Shown here: positions 1 through 9,076 of the stretch, one piece after another | How positions within the stretch are numbered: position 1 is the stretch's first letter | Layout: every line of letters begins with the position of its first letter | Assembly (NCBI GenBank): GCA_964509425.1 | Contig: CAZDWZ010000019.1 | Coordinates: 1 to 62,879, forward strand | Direction: 5' to 3' | Length of the DNA stretch: 62,879 nucleotides | Source: CAZDWZ01 sp964509425 | GTDB lineage: Bacteria > Bdellovibrionota_C > UBA2361 > SZUA-149 > CAZDWZ01 | Translations under genes and position numbers: made by a program | Notes under the pieces: model-generated | What the model saw: only the letters and a program-made list of their open reading frames with translations | Databases searched by the model: none | Told to the model about the DNA's origin: nothing

Positions 1-1744
1 CAATGAGAGTGTTCGAGCTGTCCTTCCGGAGCACTTCGATCACCTTGTCGTCGGCGTTGTAAACGAACTCGGTGTAGTTTCCCGTGCTGCTTTCAGTGAT
101 TTTATGAATCTCAAAAGGATTGCTAGACGCTGAAGGCGAGTACGAGAAAGTGAGCTTTCGTCCAGTAGTGACATCCTCGACTTCAACCGGATACCTTTGA
201 CCGGATGCGGAAGACCAGGTAATCGTTTGAACGTTTCCGTTTGGATCTTTTATCTCCCGAAGCTTGAACCATCCGTCGAAGATGTAACTCCAATGTCCCG
301 CTTCCCAGATATCGCCCGGAGGTCCTGCGTTGTAGAGCTTCATCTCGCCGGCGGGGAGCGCCTGAAATGATCCCATGAAGCCAGCAGGCTTCGTCGTCAC
401 CGTGCCCCACGTGCCGCCGACTTTGTACGCGCTCCCATCGGCGTCTATGAGATGAGTGAGGCCGCCGGAATTATAGAGCCCGATCGAGTAGGTATAGTAC
501 GCATTCCTCATGTTCGAGTAACCCGTGGAACCGAGCGTCTGCTGAGAGTTCACATAGACATCGAGATCCATACTGGCACCTCGTGTGACCTGACTCGAGC
601 TAGAAACATGAACGGATGCGTTTCCTGAATCCGGAGTCACCGAAGCAGTCGTCGCCATCGTGCGAGAGTGCCCGGACGCGGGCGTCATCATCGGAGTTTC
701 TGCAGACGCACCATTCCCGGCGCTTCCGCCACACTGGTGACTTTGCACAACACCAGTTGTCGGTGTCGTCCCCGGATTATTCGGCGTGTTCTTCCGGCAA
801 TGAATGCCTTTTACGACATTCGCGGTCGCACCTTCGTTGTCGGTGACGGTGAGGTCCGCTGTGTACGTTCCGTTTACCGGAGACGAGATGGTGTTTGAGC
901 TACTGCTGTAGCTGCTCGGGCCAGTGACTGCCCAGGTCTTCACACAAATCGACGAAAGGGGATTGGGACTGTCGTCATCGTGCGAGCTTTGGGTGATTGT
1001 GTAGGTACCAACGCCTTCTGCGCACCGGCTGTCGTCAATAACTGCAACCGGAGCCGTCGCTGCATAGGTCGCGGTAATCGCCTGACTCCCTCCAGTCGTA
1101 ACCGTTCCTAGCCCACCATCAACACGAACCGAGGAGGTAACAGAATACGAACCACTCGGCGGGGCCACCCGATAGTACGTGACACCCGGATACGCGCCGA
1201 ATGTCGTCGAGGTTCCGTTGCACGCAATGTTAACAATGTTTTCACCGGCATCGCTGGAATTGCCTGACTCGACGATCCCACCGCTCGTCTGTGTCGCACT
1301 GAATCCGCCACCGGTCCAAAGGACTGCGTTGTAACCAATGCTGCTCGCATTCGGCGCGAGAATCGAATAGGAAGCTCCGCCTGCAGATTCGAGCGTGATG
1401 TCTCCCGGATGTTTCGCCCAGATGGTGAACTGATATCCGGCGGAAACTTCACACACTCCGCTCCCGGAGCTTCGCGTCATCGAGAGAAAGGTGTCCAACG
1501 TAAGAGTGCTGCCCCCCGCCATGGCAGAGCTACTTTCCGAAAGCACGCAACCGCTGTAGGGCCCGCTGCCGGAGTCGGACAAAGTAGTGATCACCCCGGA
1601 AGTGCCGGGGACACCATTCGCAACATGGTTCCCCACGAAAACAAAATCGGGCGCCTGCGCTAGGGCAGCTTCGCTCCGGAGAATAAGAATCGCAAAGAGA
1701 AGGAAAAATCGCGAGCGACGGAAGGCGAAACGGATAGACACCAT
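1..1744 (-). CDS. Large secreted PKD/RHS-like protein, N-terminal 581 residues (gene runs off the window)
   Basis: An uninterrupted reading frame runs from an ATG at 1744 to the left edge, so only the N-terminal part is visible. An AGGAGAG ribosome site lies just upstream of the ATG. The protein starts with a basic stretch and a hydrophobic core ending in a signal-peptidase-like A-x-A site (about residue 30). Residues 40-200 are Ser/Gly/Thr-rich. Around 215-290 there is a PKD-like segment ending in YTADLTVTDNEG. The last 150 residues resemble the start of an RHS/YD-repeat domain (REIKDPNGN, then FVYNADDKVIEV). This suggests an exported surface or effector protein of the RHS/wall-associated type; the C-terminal toxin or repeat part would lie outside the window. 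The frame is certain, the family assignment moderately so. Confidence 0.7.
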   Translation of the reverse strand, partial: MVSIRFAFRRSRFFLLFAILILRSEAALAQAPDFVFVGNHVANGVPGTSGVITTLSDSGSGPYSGCVLSESSSAMAGGSTLTLDTFLSMTRSSGSGVCEVSAGYQFTIWAKHPGDITLESAGGASYSILAPNASSIGYNAVLWTGGGFSATQTSGGIVESGNSSDAGENIVNIACNGTSTTFGAYPGVTYYRVAPPSGSYSVTSSVRVDGGLGTVTTGGSQAITATYAATAPVAVIDDSRCAEGVGTYTITQSSHDDDSPNPLSSICVKTWAVTGPSSYSSSSNTISSPVNGTYTADLTVTDNEGATANVVKGIHCRKNTPNNPGTTPTTGVVQSHQCGGSAGNGASAETPMMTPASGHSRTMATTASVTPDSGNASVHVSSSSQVTRGASMDLDVYVNSQQTLGSTGYSNMRNAYYTYSIGLYNSGGLTHLIDADGSAYKVGGTWGTVTTKPAGFMGSFQALPAGEMKLYNAGPPGDIWEAGHWSYIFDGWFKLREIKDPNGNVQTITWSSASGQRYPVEVEDVTTGRKLTFSYSPSASSNPFEIHKITESSTGNYTEFVYNADDKVIEVLRKDSSNTLI

Positions 1745-1891
1745 GGGGGCTCTCCTTGATTGAGAACACCCTCGGTCCTACCATGCACCCGACCGCTAAA
1801 AAATCACGATCTGTAGGGCGGATTCATTTTCGTGTTGTTCGCTGAATAACGACAGCGAGTCGGCTTCCGTATCTTGAAGAATCGCCGGAGG

Positions 1892-2287
1892 TTACTTCGA
1901 AACGCGCTGAGAACGACTAATTACCCTCCACGCCACGTAGTGAGTGGCACCGAACCAAAACGCGAGGTCCAAGGGGAAAAGAAAGACGGTCGACACCGGA
2001 CTGTAGTAACTCGTACCTTGGATATGCTCGGTGAGCGTAATCGGAAACGGCAATCCGGAACTTGTCAGCGAGCTGCTCCACCGCATGGGAAGCGAAGCTG
2101 CAGCGAAACTAATCAGAACGCCAACGACCGAGACACAGCGCCATGCGTTTCTTGACAGTGCCCCCTGCTCCACCAGAGCACGAGTCTTCCCGCTACTCTT
2201 CCGAGCGAAGTCCCACAAGCAAATGCCGATCAAAATGAGAGCGGTCAAGATGACTGATTTTTTCAGAACTTGAATGAGAAAATTCAT
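1892..2287 (-). CDS. Hypothetical small membrane protein
   Basis: A 131-residue protein with about three hydrophobic segments (residues 8-26, 48-68 and 98-122) and a basic C-terminus. No family was recognised. It lies upstream of the secreted PKD/RHS-like gene on the same strand, about 150 bp away, and could share its transcript. It is probably a real inner-membrane protein because hydrophobic and charged stretches alternate as in membrane proteins, but nothing indicates a function. Confidence 0.45.
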   Translation of the reverse strand: MNFLIQVLKKSVILTALILIGICLWDFARKSSGKTRALVEQGALSRNAWRCVSVVGVLISFAAASLPMRWSSSLTSSGLPFPITLTEHIQGTSYYSPVSTVFLFPLDLAFWFGATHYVAWRVISRSQRVSK

Positions 2288-2416
2288 CGAAGTACTCTCT
2301 CGTCGTCGTGATACGCTGCTAAGGGAATCCGTATCCGCAGTCTTACGTGAGATGAAACGTCAAACAAAACAAAATACCGATACCTCGATGAAGGCGAGCA
2401 ATGAACTAACTGCCAA

Positions 2417-2707
2417 ATGAAAAATGTAGCCAAATTCATCGCCCTCTTCCTCTCGCCATACATCCTCGTCTACGTCCTCTATGTCGTAGTACTGCTCACA
2501 GGTGGGTTCAGACAGGGGTACAGCTGGTCCGACATGGATTGGGACGGCAACGGCACAACGTCATTCGGTGAAGCGATGCGAGCGGACGAGGTTGGGGTTC
2601 GCGTCATCACGGTAGAGGGGAAAGCTTGCCGAGAATTCTTCAATTATAAAGATGGGATGCCTATTAAGACGAGTTGCTATGTTAGGGACTCCGAGTTCAC
2701 AGAATGA
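2417..2707 (+). CDS. Membrane-anchored protein with an EF-hand-like loop
   Basis: A 96-residue protein with one N-terminal transmembrane segment (about residues 5-30) and a soluble tail. Residues about 39-52 contain DMDWDGNGTTSFGE, which fits the EF-hand calcium-loop pattern D-x-D-x-[DN]-G-x(5)-E. Two cysteines occur in the tail. Its stop overlaps the start of the next gene by four bases (ATGA), so the two are probably translated together. Calcium binding is inferred from the loop pattern only. Confidence 0.55.
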   Translation: MKNVAKFIALFLSPYILVYVLYVVVLLTGGFRQGYSWSDMDWDGNGTTSFGEAMRADEVGVRVITVEGKACREFFNYKDGMPIKTSCYVRDSEFTE

Positions 2708-3276
2708 TTGACGCCTCCACTCAACTCCTTCGTCACTCTCACGATGTCAGTGCGCAAGATCGCAACGTCAAACGTCAATCAATCGCAGCAATAGTGGCCA
2801 TGGGCATCTTGATGACTCCCAAAGTCGCAAACGCCAATATGATCTGGCCAGCAGCCGTCTTGGCGTCTCGGCTAATCAGTTGGCCAACGATTGTATTCGG
2901 ACTTTGCCTCGAATTTTTGGTTCTCATATTTGCCATCCGTCTTTCCGTGACGAAAGCTCTTCTCTCAACGGTCGCAATGAACTTTGCCTCGACTCTTCTC
3001 GGGGTGTTTCTTATTCCACTCTTGGGATTGGTTTGGGAAATTGGACCGGGGCAAGTGGCTCATCGCATGTTGTCGGTAGGGACGTTTAATCCGATCACGT
3101 ATGTCGGAACGTTCGTTATCGCTGTCGCCGTGAACACAGCCATCGAAGGAGCTGTCCTATCGCGCCTCAACATGGGCTTATCACGGAAATCGAGTCTTCT
3201 GTGGCTCATCGCTGCAAATACAGTAACGGTCGGTATCGTCGCATATAGCTTCGTCGTTCTACCACCGAGCTTGTAG
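2704..3276 (+). CDS. Hypothetical multi-pass membrane protein
   Basis: A 190-residue protein translationally coupled to the EF-hand-like gene upstream. After a polar N-terminus of about 30 residues it has about five hydrophobic segments. The internal Met near residue 34 could be an alternative start that would remove the polar leader. No domain was recognised. The coupling suggests the two proteins act together in the membrane. Confidence 0.55.
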   Translation: MIDASTQLLRHSHDVSAQDRNVKRQSIAAIVAMGILMTPKVANANMIWPAAVLASRLISWPTIVFGLCLEFLVLIFAIRLSVTKALLSTVAMNFASTLLGVFLIPLLGLVWEIGPGQVAHRMLSVGTFNPITYVGTFVIAVAVNTAIEGAVLSRLNMGLSRKSSLLWLIAANTVTVGIVAYSFVVLPPSL

Positions 3277-3339
3277 CGAGCGGGCGTCACAGAGATCGCG
3301 GTGGGGCAAAAATCGACGTAGCCGCGAGAGGAGCATCAC

Positions 3340-3436
3340 GGCCCTCCCCCCGCGCGCAGTTCCGCAGGACGCCCGCTGCCCACACCCATTCAGGATCTCA
3401 CTTCGTCCGAGGATGTTTGAGCACGGGGGGAGGGCC
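3340..3436. repeat. Inverted repeat with 13 bp GC-rich arms
   Basis: GGCCCTCCCCCCG at 3340 is matched by its reverse complement ending at 3436, about 70 bp apart, in the gap between convergent genes. It may form a hairpin in the read-through transcript; no T-run follows, so it is not a standard terminator. Confidence 0.5.
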
Positions 3437-3485
3437 GGGATGAGCTCGCAGCGGCAGAGGGCTGGTCTACCGGAAAAACGTCCAA

Positions 3486-3551
3486 CTCTGTGCCTCTGTG
3501 TCTCTGTGGTTCAATATTAAGAAAAAACCACAGAGACACAGAGGCACAGAG
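3486..3551. repeat. Near-perfect inverted repeat, dispersed element copy 1
   Basis: Two perfect 26-base arms built on (C)TCTGTG units flank an AT-rich loop of 14 bases. A second copy lies at 15833-15901. In one frame the right arm reads HRDTEAQ, a conceptual peptide that I recall turning up in many environmental bacterial genomes as a translation artefact of such repeats. It sits between convergent genes and could act as a bidirectional terminator. Confidence 0.85.
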
Positions 3552-3553
3552 AG

Positions 3554-4348
3554 TTATTCGACAGGCCCTTCAAACCCCTTCGCAGAGTCATGGAACATCG
3601 CGCCCCACACCGCGACCAAGCGGCGTGCGACCAGCTCCTGTCGGGTCATATGATATGGGCTCTTTTCGGCAAGCACCTTCAAGCGCTCGTTGAGTAACGT
3701 AAGCTGCTCAAGAGTCTGCGCGCGGATCTTCGCGAGGTCAAATGCCGTGGAAGCGACGAAATGATGTCGCATTTCCTTTTGCATCTCAGCGAGCACATGG
3801 GTCGTGAAGTGTCGGACGAACTCTTGGTCGTTATGAGCGGCGGCGAATTCCTTGAGCTCGGCGCGGTGCTCTTCGAAGTACGTGTGAATCGCAACGTTCA
3901 GCATCTCGCGAAGAAGCGGGAGCTGCTGATAGACGTTCTCGATTTGTTGCTCGGCCATCTTGCGGGCCTTCGGAACTTCGGAAATGATCTTGTCGCTCAA
4001 GTCGGAGACGGTCTTCGGCGCGCCGCGCATCATCTCGGCTTCCGTGCGTCCGAGAACTCCGGGGAGATGATCTTCGATCGTGCCAGCCAAGAAGGCAGCA
4101 ACGACCGGCGGATTAAAGAAGTTCGCGCGAACCGAGGTGTGTAGCCAGGTGAGATAAATCGCGAGGCAGACGACGGCGGTGGAGCCGAACATCATGGTGC
4201 GTTTGTAGCTCAGCTTGTTGGCTTCGATCTCGTTTTTTAGGAACTCTTCGAGATTCTCCGGATATTTCATGACGGGAGCTTTCGGCTTGTCTTCGCCGTT
4301 CGTGGTGTAAACTCCGCTGTCCGTTCCGTTTACCGTTTCGTGATCCAT
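3554..4348 (-). CDS. Single-pass membrane protein with a long helical soluble domain
   Basis: A 264-residue protein with a polar N-terminus, one transmembrane helix (about residues 52-70) and a charged, predicted mostly helical C-terminal domain. No family was recognised. It lies downstream of a gene with the same architecture (4400-5077) and just before a palindromic repeat, so the two probably form an operon and may be distant paralogues or partners. Confidence 0.6.
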   Translation of the reverse strand: MDHETVNGTDSGVYTTNGEDKPKAPVMKYPENLEEFLKNEIEANKLSYKRTMMFGSTAVVCLAIYLTWLHTSVRANFFNPPVVAAFLAGTIEDHLPGVLGRTEAEMMRGAPKTVSDLSDKIISEVPKARKMAEQQIENVYQQLPLLREMLNVAIHTYFEEHRAELKEFAAAHNDQEFVRHFTTHVLAEMQKEMRHHFVASTAFDLAKIRAQTLEQLTLLNERLKVLAEKSPYHMTRQELVARRLVAVWGAMFHDSAKGFEGPVE

Positions 4349-4399
4349 TGTCCGGGCCTCAAATTCGAGTTCAAATAAATCGTAAGTTCGGTTCGAGTT

Positions 4400-5077
4400 T
4401 TAGAACTGCATGTTCTGGAATTCTAAACCGGCGAGCTCCAGGATGAGTCCGATGGCGTGGTGGACATCAACTGGGTGACTCAGCTCGGGCTCAAGCTCGG
4501 TGATGCGGTGAATGTTAGACGCGATCTGCTCGCCGACGCGGAGATGCTCGCCGAAAGCGCTCTTTAAGAAAGTCTGCATGCGGCCTTCAACTTCGAGACC
4601 GTAGGCGAGGAAGAGTTCGTTCGCTTGCTCCTCGGTGAGGATCTTGGCGAGCTCTTCTTTCATGATCTTCTCGTGGTCAGCGGACATGTTCTTCAACTCG
4701 TATTCGAAATCCTTCCAACGAGCTTGGGTGTATTGGTTGAGCTTGGTGAGCTCTTCGTGCGTGACGACTTCGAGCTTCGGCAGGTCTTTTTCGATCTGAC
4801 GGGATATCGCCAGGCGGTAAGCGCTCAGAATCTGCGTTGCGGTCTTAGACAGCATCAGAGTGTATTCTTGGCTGTTGGCTTGGAGATGTTGTCCAACTTG
4901 ATCGCCTACGACTTGGAGGCCCTGATGCGCGAAGCCTTCGCCGGCTCTCCAGGTGAACATCCCGAAAATCATAATAGTCAGGATGCAGAATCCCATGAGG
5001 AGCCGGCGCGCGCTGTTTCGCTGCGCGATGACACGATGATACTCCGCCATGAGCTGTTCATGTTGGTTCTCGGACAT
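4400..5077 (-). CDS. Single-pass membrane protein with a long helical soluble domain
   Basis: A 225-residue protein with a short polar N-terminus, one transmembrane helix (about residues 24-42) and a Glu/Leu/Lys-rich, probably coiled, C-terminal region. The layout matches the following gene at 3554-4348. It lies about 130 bp downstream of cydB on the same strand. No catalytic motif is visible; a structural or sensory envelope role is possible but unproven. Confidence 0.6.
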   Translation of the reverse strand: MSENQHEQLMAEYHRVIAQRNSARRLLMGFCILTIMIFGMFTWRAGEGFAHQGLQVVGDQVGQHLQANSQEYTLMLSKTATQILSAYRLAISRQIEKDLPKLEVVTHEELTKLNQYTQARWKDFEYELKNMSADHEKIMKEELAKILTEEQANELFLAYGLEVEGRMQTFLKSAFGEHLRVGEQIASNIHRITELEPELSHPVDVHHAIGLILELAGLEFQNMQF

Positions 5078-5208
5078 ACTGAGGCCCTCTTAGGAAAAGA
5101 ATCTTCACCGATTTTTCAGACAGTTTTGAGCTTCCGCGAGGGCGGATCGATTCAGCGGACTTCAAGAAATGTGGAACGGAGAAAAACCGCGCGATTCGGG
5201 AGAGAAAA

Positions 5209-6216
5209 TCAGGCGCGAGGATGTTTAAAAACGTAGAGCAAATAGCCGAGCGAAGGGAAAATGAGGAGGGTCCCCACGATGAGCGCAATCGAAAGCTGGC
5301 GGAGGGTCGCCTCGGGGGCGGTGCCGGCCAGGAGGTTAAGCGATCGAAATGCGTAGGGATGACCGCCAATGGCAAACGGGAATGCGGCGAGAAACCAGGT
5401 GCCGACCACGATGGCTACGAACAGCGCCGCGGGAACGCGCAGGAAGTAGATCTTCTTAATAGCAAGGAGATGGAGAAACCAGATGAGGGTGACGGCTGAG
5501 AGAAGCACACCCAAAAACGGGAAGCCCGAAGAGTAGAGCATGTAGAGCTGAAAGCCGCTGTTCTCCGCCGAGCCGAAAACGAGCACAGTCGAAAGCAGCA
5601 CCGCGAGCAGGCCCGAAACACTCCGTCTCCGGAAGCGGTCCTGCGTCGCCGGGTCCTTGGTCTCGCCGATGAGAAAGACGGCGGCGAGAAAAAAGTAGAG
5701 GCTCGAGAGAAAAATCCCAACGCAGAGGCAGAAGACGTTAAACCAAGGGAGCACATAGATGTCTACGAAGTCTGTGGCCCCCGGTGGAATTCGCCCCAGC
5801 ATGCAGCCGCCGACGACGAGGCCCTGAGCGAGGGGCGTCAAAAAGCTCGAGAAGATAAAAATGCGTGAATAGAGCTTCTGATTCCCGTCGTAAAAGGGAT
5901 CGTAGTGACGAAAGGTAAACGCGCAGCCGCGGAGGATGATGCCGATGAGCATCAAAAGAAGCGGAAGGTGAAAGACGGTCACGATCTCAGAGAACGCCGC
6001 GGGAAATGCGGTAAAGAGAATCACAACCGAGAGAATGATCCAGACGTGATTCGCCTCCCACACGGGGGCCATCGCATGAGAGATGAGCTTCTCGTCTTCG
6101 ATCCGGCGATTCCGATGCGCAAAATATTCAATCATCCCCGCGCCGAAATCAGCCCCGGCAAAGACCGCGTAGAGAATGAGCGAGAGAGAGAAGACCAGGA
6201 GAATGAACGTAATCAT
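5209..6216 (-). CDS. cydB: Cytochrome bd ubiquinol oxidase subunit II
   Basis: A 335-residue polytopic protein with the CydB N-terminus (FAGADFGAGMIEYF) and about eight to nine transmembrane segments. With CydA it forms the high-affinity terminal oxidase that reduces oxygen to water using quinol, without pumping protons. Its start overlaps the cydA stop by four bases, so expression is coupled. No CydX-like small subunit gene was recognised immediately downstream. Length is normal for the family. Confidence 0.93.
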   Translation of the reverse strand: MITFILLVFSLSLILYAVFAGADFGAGMIEYFAHRNRRIEDEKLISHAMAPVWEANHVWIILSVVILFTAFPAAFSEIVTVFHLPLLLMLIGIILRGCAFTFRHYDPFYDGNQKLYSRIFIFSSFLTPLAQGLVVGGCMLGRIPPGATDFVDIYVLPWFNVFCLCVGIFLSSLYFFLAAVFLIGETKDPATQDRFRRRSVSGLLAVLLSTVLVFGSAENSGFQLYMLYSSGFPFLGVLLSAVTLIWFLHLLAIKKIYFLRVPAALFVAIVVGTWFLAAFPFAIGGHPYAFRSLNLLAGTAPEATLRQLSIALIVGTLLIFPSLGYLLYVFKHPRA

Positions 6217-7523
6217 AATCTCTCCGGAAACTGCTTGAGTGCGCGAATCTGGCGAAACATCAGCCAGGTGATAACTCCGGTGAGAAAAACATAGAAGAGA
6301 GTGAAGGTGCCCAGCGAAAAAACGATCCCCGGCATAGGGGTTACGGCCTCAGACGTCTTCATGATTCGGTAGATGATCCACGGCTGACGTCCGACCTCGG
6401 TCACGGTCCACCCGGCCTCAATTGCGATGAACCCGAGGGGCGTGAGAAGTGCTAAGAGCGTCAGGAAGAGCCGGTGTTCAAGAAGCCGCGGACGGAATTT
6501 GAGAGCAAAAAGACTGAGCAGCGAGGTCGAGGCGAGAAGGACGCCGATGCCTATCATCAACTGATATGCAAAATGCGTCACGACGACGGGCGGCCAGTGC
6601 TCGCGCGGGAAGGCCTTTAGGCCTGTGATCTCAGCGTTAAAATCCCCATGCGTGAGAAAGCTGAGAAGGGCCGGGATGCGAATCGCGAAGCTCGTGGTCG
6701 CCGTTTCCTCATTCGGAATGCCACCTATCATGAGCGGGACCCGCTTCTCGGTCTCAAAGAGGCTCTCCATCGCCGCGAACTTCTCCGGCTGATATTTCGC
6801 AACATGTTTCGCGCTGAAATCCCCGCTTATCGGCTGAAGGAGTGCGGCGAAAGACGCCACGCAAAGAGCGATTTTTAAGGCGGGGAGATGGATCTCCTTC
6901 GTGTGACCGCGAAGGAGAAGGAGCGCATGGACACCGGCGACGGCGAACCCGGTCGCGACAAAGGCGGCTATCGTCATGTGGACGCCCTCCGTGAGAAACG
7001 CGGGATTAAACATCGCGGTCACGGGGTCGATGTTTATCGCCTGGCCGTTTTTCCACTCGAACCCTTGCGGCGTGTTCATCCAGCCGTTAGCCGCAATTAC
7101 AAAAAATGCGGAGGCAACTCCGCTCACGCCGACTATGACCCCGCAGCCCCAATGCACCCAGGGGCTGAGCCGCTCCCAGCCGTAGAGAAATAGTCCGAGC
7201 GCGATGGCTTCTATAAAAAACGCCGTTCCCTCCCAGGAGAACGGCATTCCGATGATCGGTCCTGCATGTTTCATGAACTCAGGCCACAAGAGGCCGAGCT
7301 CAAAGGAGAGGACGGTCCCGGAGACGGCGCCCGTCGCGAAGAAGACGGCGACCCCTCTCGACCAGGCCTTCGTGAGGACCCGGTATTCGGACTTCCCGGT
7401 GCGTAACCAAATATAATGGGAGGCCGCCATTAAAAATGGCATCGCCATACCGATGCTCGCGAAGATAATATGAAAGCCGAGCGAGACGGCCATCTGGGAA
7501 CGGGCGGCAAAGAGATCGGTCAT
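6213..7523 (-). CDS. cydA: Cytochrome bd ubiquinol oxidase subunit I (short Q-loop type)
   Basis: A 436-residue polytopic protein carrying the heme ligands of the family: His18, His182 and a Met at 323 in QLMIGIG. The quinol-binding loop motif GDFSAKHVAKYQPEKFA is present near residues 234-250, and GRQPW is at 378-382. The loop lacks the long insertion seen in the E. coli enzyme (522 residues), placing it in the short Q-loop/CIO-like group. It leads the cydAB operon, divergent from the glycosyltransferase genes. It indicates respiration at low oxygen or under cyanide/NO stress. Confidence 0.94.
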   Translation of the reverse strand: MTDLFAARSQMAVSLGFHIIFASIGMAMPFLMAASHYIWLRTGKSEYRVLTKAWSRGVAVFFATGAVSGTVLSFELGLLWPEFMKHAGPIIGMPFSWEGTAFFIEAIALGLFLYGWERLSPWVHWGCGVIVGVSGVASAFFVIAANGWMNTPQGFEWKNGQAINIDPVTAMFNPAFLTEGVHMTIAAFVATGFAVAGVHALLLLRGHTKEIHLPALKIALCVASFAALLQPISGDFSAKHVAKYQPEKFAAMESLFETEKRVPLMIGGIPNEETATTSFAIRIPALLSFLTHGDFNAEITGLKAFPREHWPPVVVTHFAYQLMIGIGVLLASTSLLSLFALKFRPRLLEHRLFLTLLALLTPLGFIAIEAGWTVTEVGRQPWIIYRIMKTSEAVTPMPGIVFSLGTFTLFYVFLTGVITWLMFRQIRALKQFPERL

Positions 7524-7699
7524 GGGCTGGTTCTATCGCGGGGTTTGAACTTTGCCCAGGAAGCTTTCCCGACTAGAATCATCAGCACCTAATCGAGTAC
7601 GTTTCCTCTTTCACGCTTCTAAGAAGACGACATCATCAAAGAGCGGAGCTCGGAAAACTGATGGAGCAGCAAATTCTCGAGACCTCACCGGAGAGAGAT

Positions 7700-9067
7700 A
7701 TGGAACGGGCAAGCGGCTCATCAAAGAGCGGAGCAACGGCGTATCTCTCATCTCTCCTCCGCGCGGAGATCGTCCGTCTCGCTGACGGGTACGACACCGT
7801 GCGTGAAGAGTGTCTGCCGAATTCGGAGCCGCTCTTTGCCGAGGCGGAGCTTGCGGCGATGAAAGCCCGGGCATCCGGAATCGTGACAAAGCCCGAGCGG
7901 CGTCCGAACGGACGAGAGCGAGTCGCAGTGGTGATTCATGGAGCGCTCAGTCAGGCCGAGGATCTGCATTCCCTGCTCCGCGCTCAGGGGAAAAAGCATC
8001 CTGAACGGCTCGCACTCTTTCTCACCGGGTATAATCCCTACCTCGCAAACTTCGCGGCACTCTTTTCCGGAGGCCGTACGCGGCCGTCGAACTTTCTCAC
8101 TCGTGCAGTGCTCGAAGACATCGCGCACGTAAACGGATATGAGTTCGTCCGGATCAGAAACGTGGCGTATTTCCCCTGGAGACCCCTAAACATCGTAAAC
8201 TCCATACTCTCCGGCATTCCGTTGATACGACGGATGGCGCTGGCTTCTGTGGTCGTCCTCCGCCGGGTCGAGACCATATCACCGAAGGATCTCAAGCTCT
8301 CCGTCGTGATGCCGGTTCGGAACGAAAAGGGAAATGTTCAAACCGCCGTCGAAGCGCTCGTTCCAAGGCCCGAAGTTACGGAGCTCGTCTTCGTCGAAGG
8401 AAATTCGAGTGACGGAACTTGGGAGGAGATCTGCCGGGTAAAAGAGAATGATACGACCGGGAAGATCAAAATATTCAAGCAGCCCGGCCGCGGGAAGTGG
8501 GATGCGGTCATCAAGGGCATGGAGAACCTAACCGGAAACGCGGCGGTAATCCTCGATGGAGATTTAACTGTCGCCCCTGATGATCTCTCCCGCTTCTCCG
8601 AGGCGCTGATTCAAGGGAAGGGCGACGTCATCAACGGCGATCGCCTCGTCTATCCGATGGAGACCGGTGCCATGCGCCCGCTCAATCGCTTGGGGAATCT
8701 CTTCTTCGCAAAGTGGGTCGGAGCGGTCATGGATGTTCCCATCGGGGACTCTCTCTGTGGAACAAAGCTGCTCTGGTCGGATGATGTGGAGCGCGTCCTA
8801 CATTGGCAGCGGGAGTTCGGCGCTAAGGATCCCTTCGGCGATTTTTCGCTGCTGTTCGCCGCCGGCTGCATGGGCTACCGAATTGTCGATGTCCCGGTCC
8901 ACTATAAGGCCCGTGTCTATGGAGCGACCAACATCAACCGTTTCCGCGATGGTTTGCTGCTTCTGTGGTTCACGTGCTGCGGTCTCTGGACCGTGAGGGC
9001 CGGAACACGGGATCTCGATGCAGTGATTCGACCGTCCGGCGCGAAAGTCGCACCAACTGGTTCCTGA
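7700..9067 (+). CDS. Family 2 glycosyltransferase with an N-terminal methyltransferase-like remnant
   Basis: The C-terminal 260 residues are a GT-A family 2 glycosyltransferase: LSVVMPVRNEKGN opens the nucleotide-sugar domain, followed by EGNSSDGT, LDGDLTVAP (DxD-like metal site) and a final hydrophobic region. The first 190 residues end in FPWRPLNIVNSILSGIP, which resembles the tail of SAM-methyltransferase domains often fused to such enzymes, but no SAM-binding glycine motif is seen. The ATG at 7700 is preferred (GGAGAGAG upstream); an in-frame ATG at 7661 has a poorer site. It probably acts with the following membrane protein in surface polysaccharide or polyprenyl-sugar synthesis. Confidence 0.8.
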   Translation: MERASGSSKSGATAYLSSLLRAEIVRLADGYDTVREECLPNSEPLFAEAELAAMKARASGIVTKPERRPNGRERVAVVIHGALSQAEDLHSLLRAQGKKHPERLALFLTGYNPYLANFAALFSGGRTRPSNFLTRAVLEDIAHVNGYEFVRIRNVAYFPWRPLNIVNSILSGIPLIRRMALASVVVLRRVETISPKDLKLSVVMPVRNEKGNVQTAVEALVPRPEVTELVFVEGNSSDGTWEEICRVKENDTTGKIKIFKQPGRGKWDAVIKGMENLTGNAAVILDGDLTVAPDDLSRFSEALIQGKGDVINGDRLVYPMETGAMRPLNRLGNLFFAKWVGAVMDVPIGDSLCGTKLLWSDDVERVLHWQREFGAKDPFGDFSLLFAAGCMGYRIVDVPVHYKARVYGATNINRFRDGLLLLWFTCCGLWTVRAGTRDLDAVIRPSGAKVAPTGS

Positions 9068-9076
9068 GCGCCTCCG

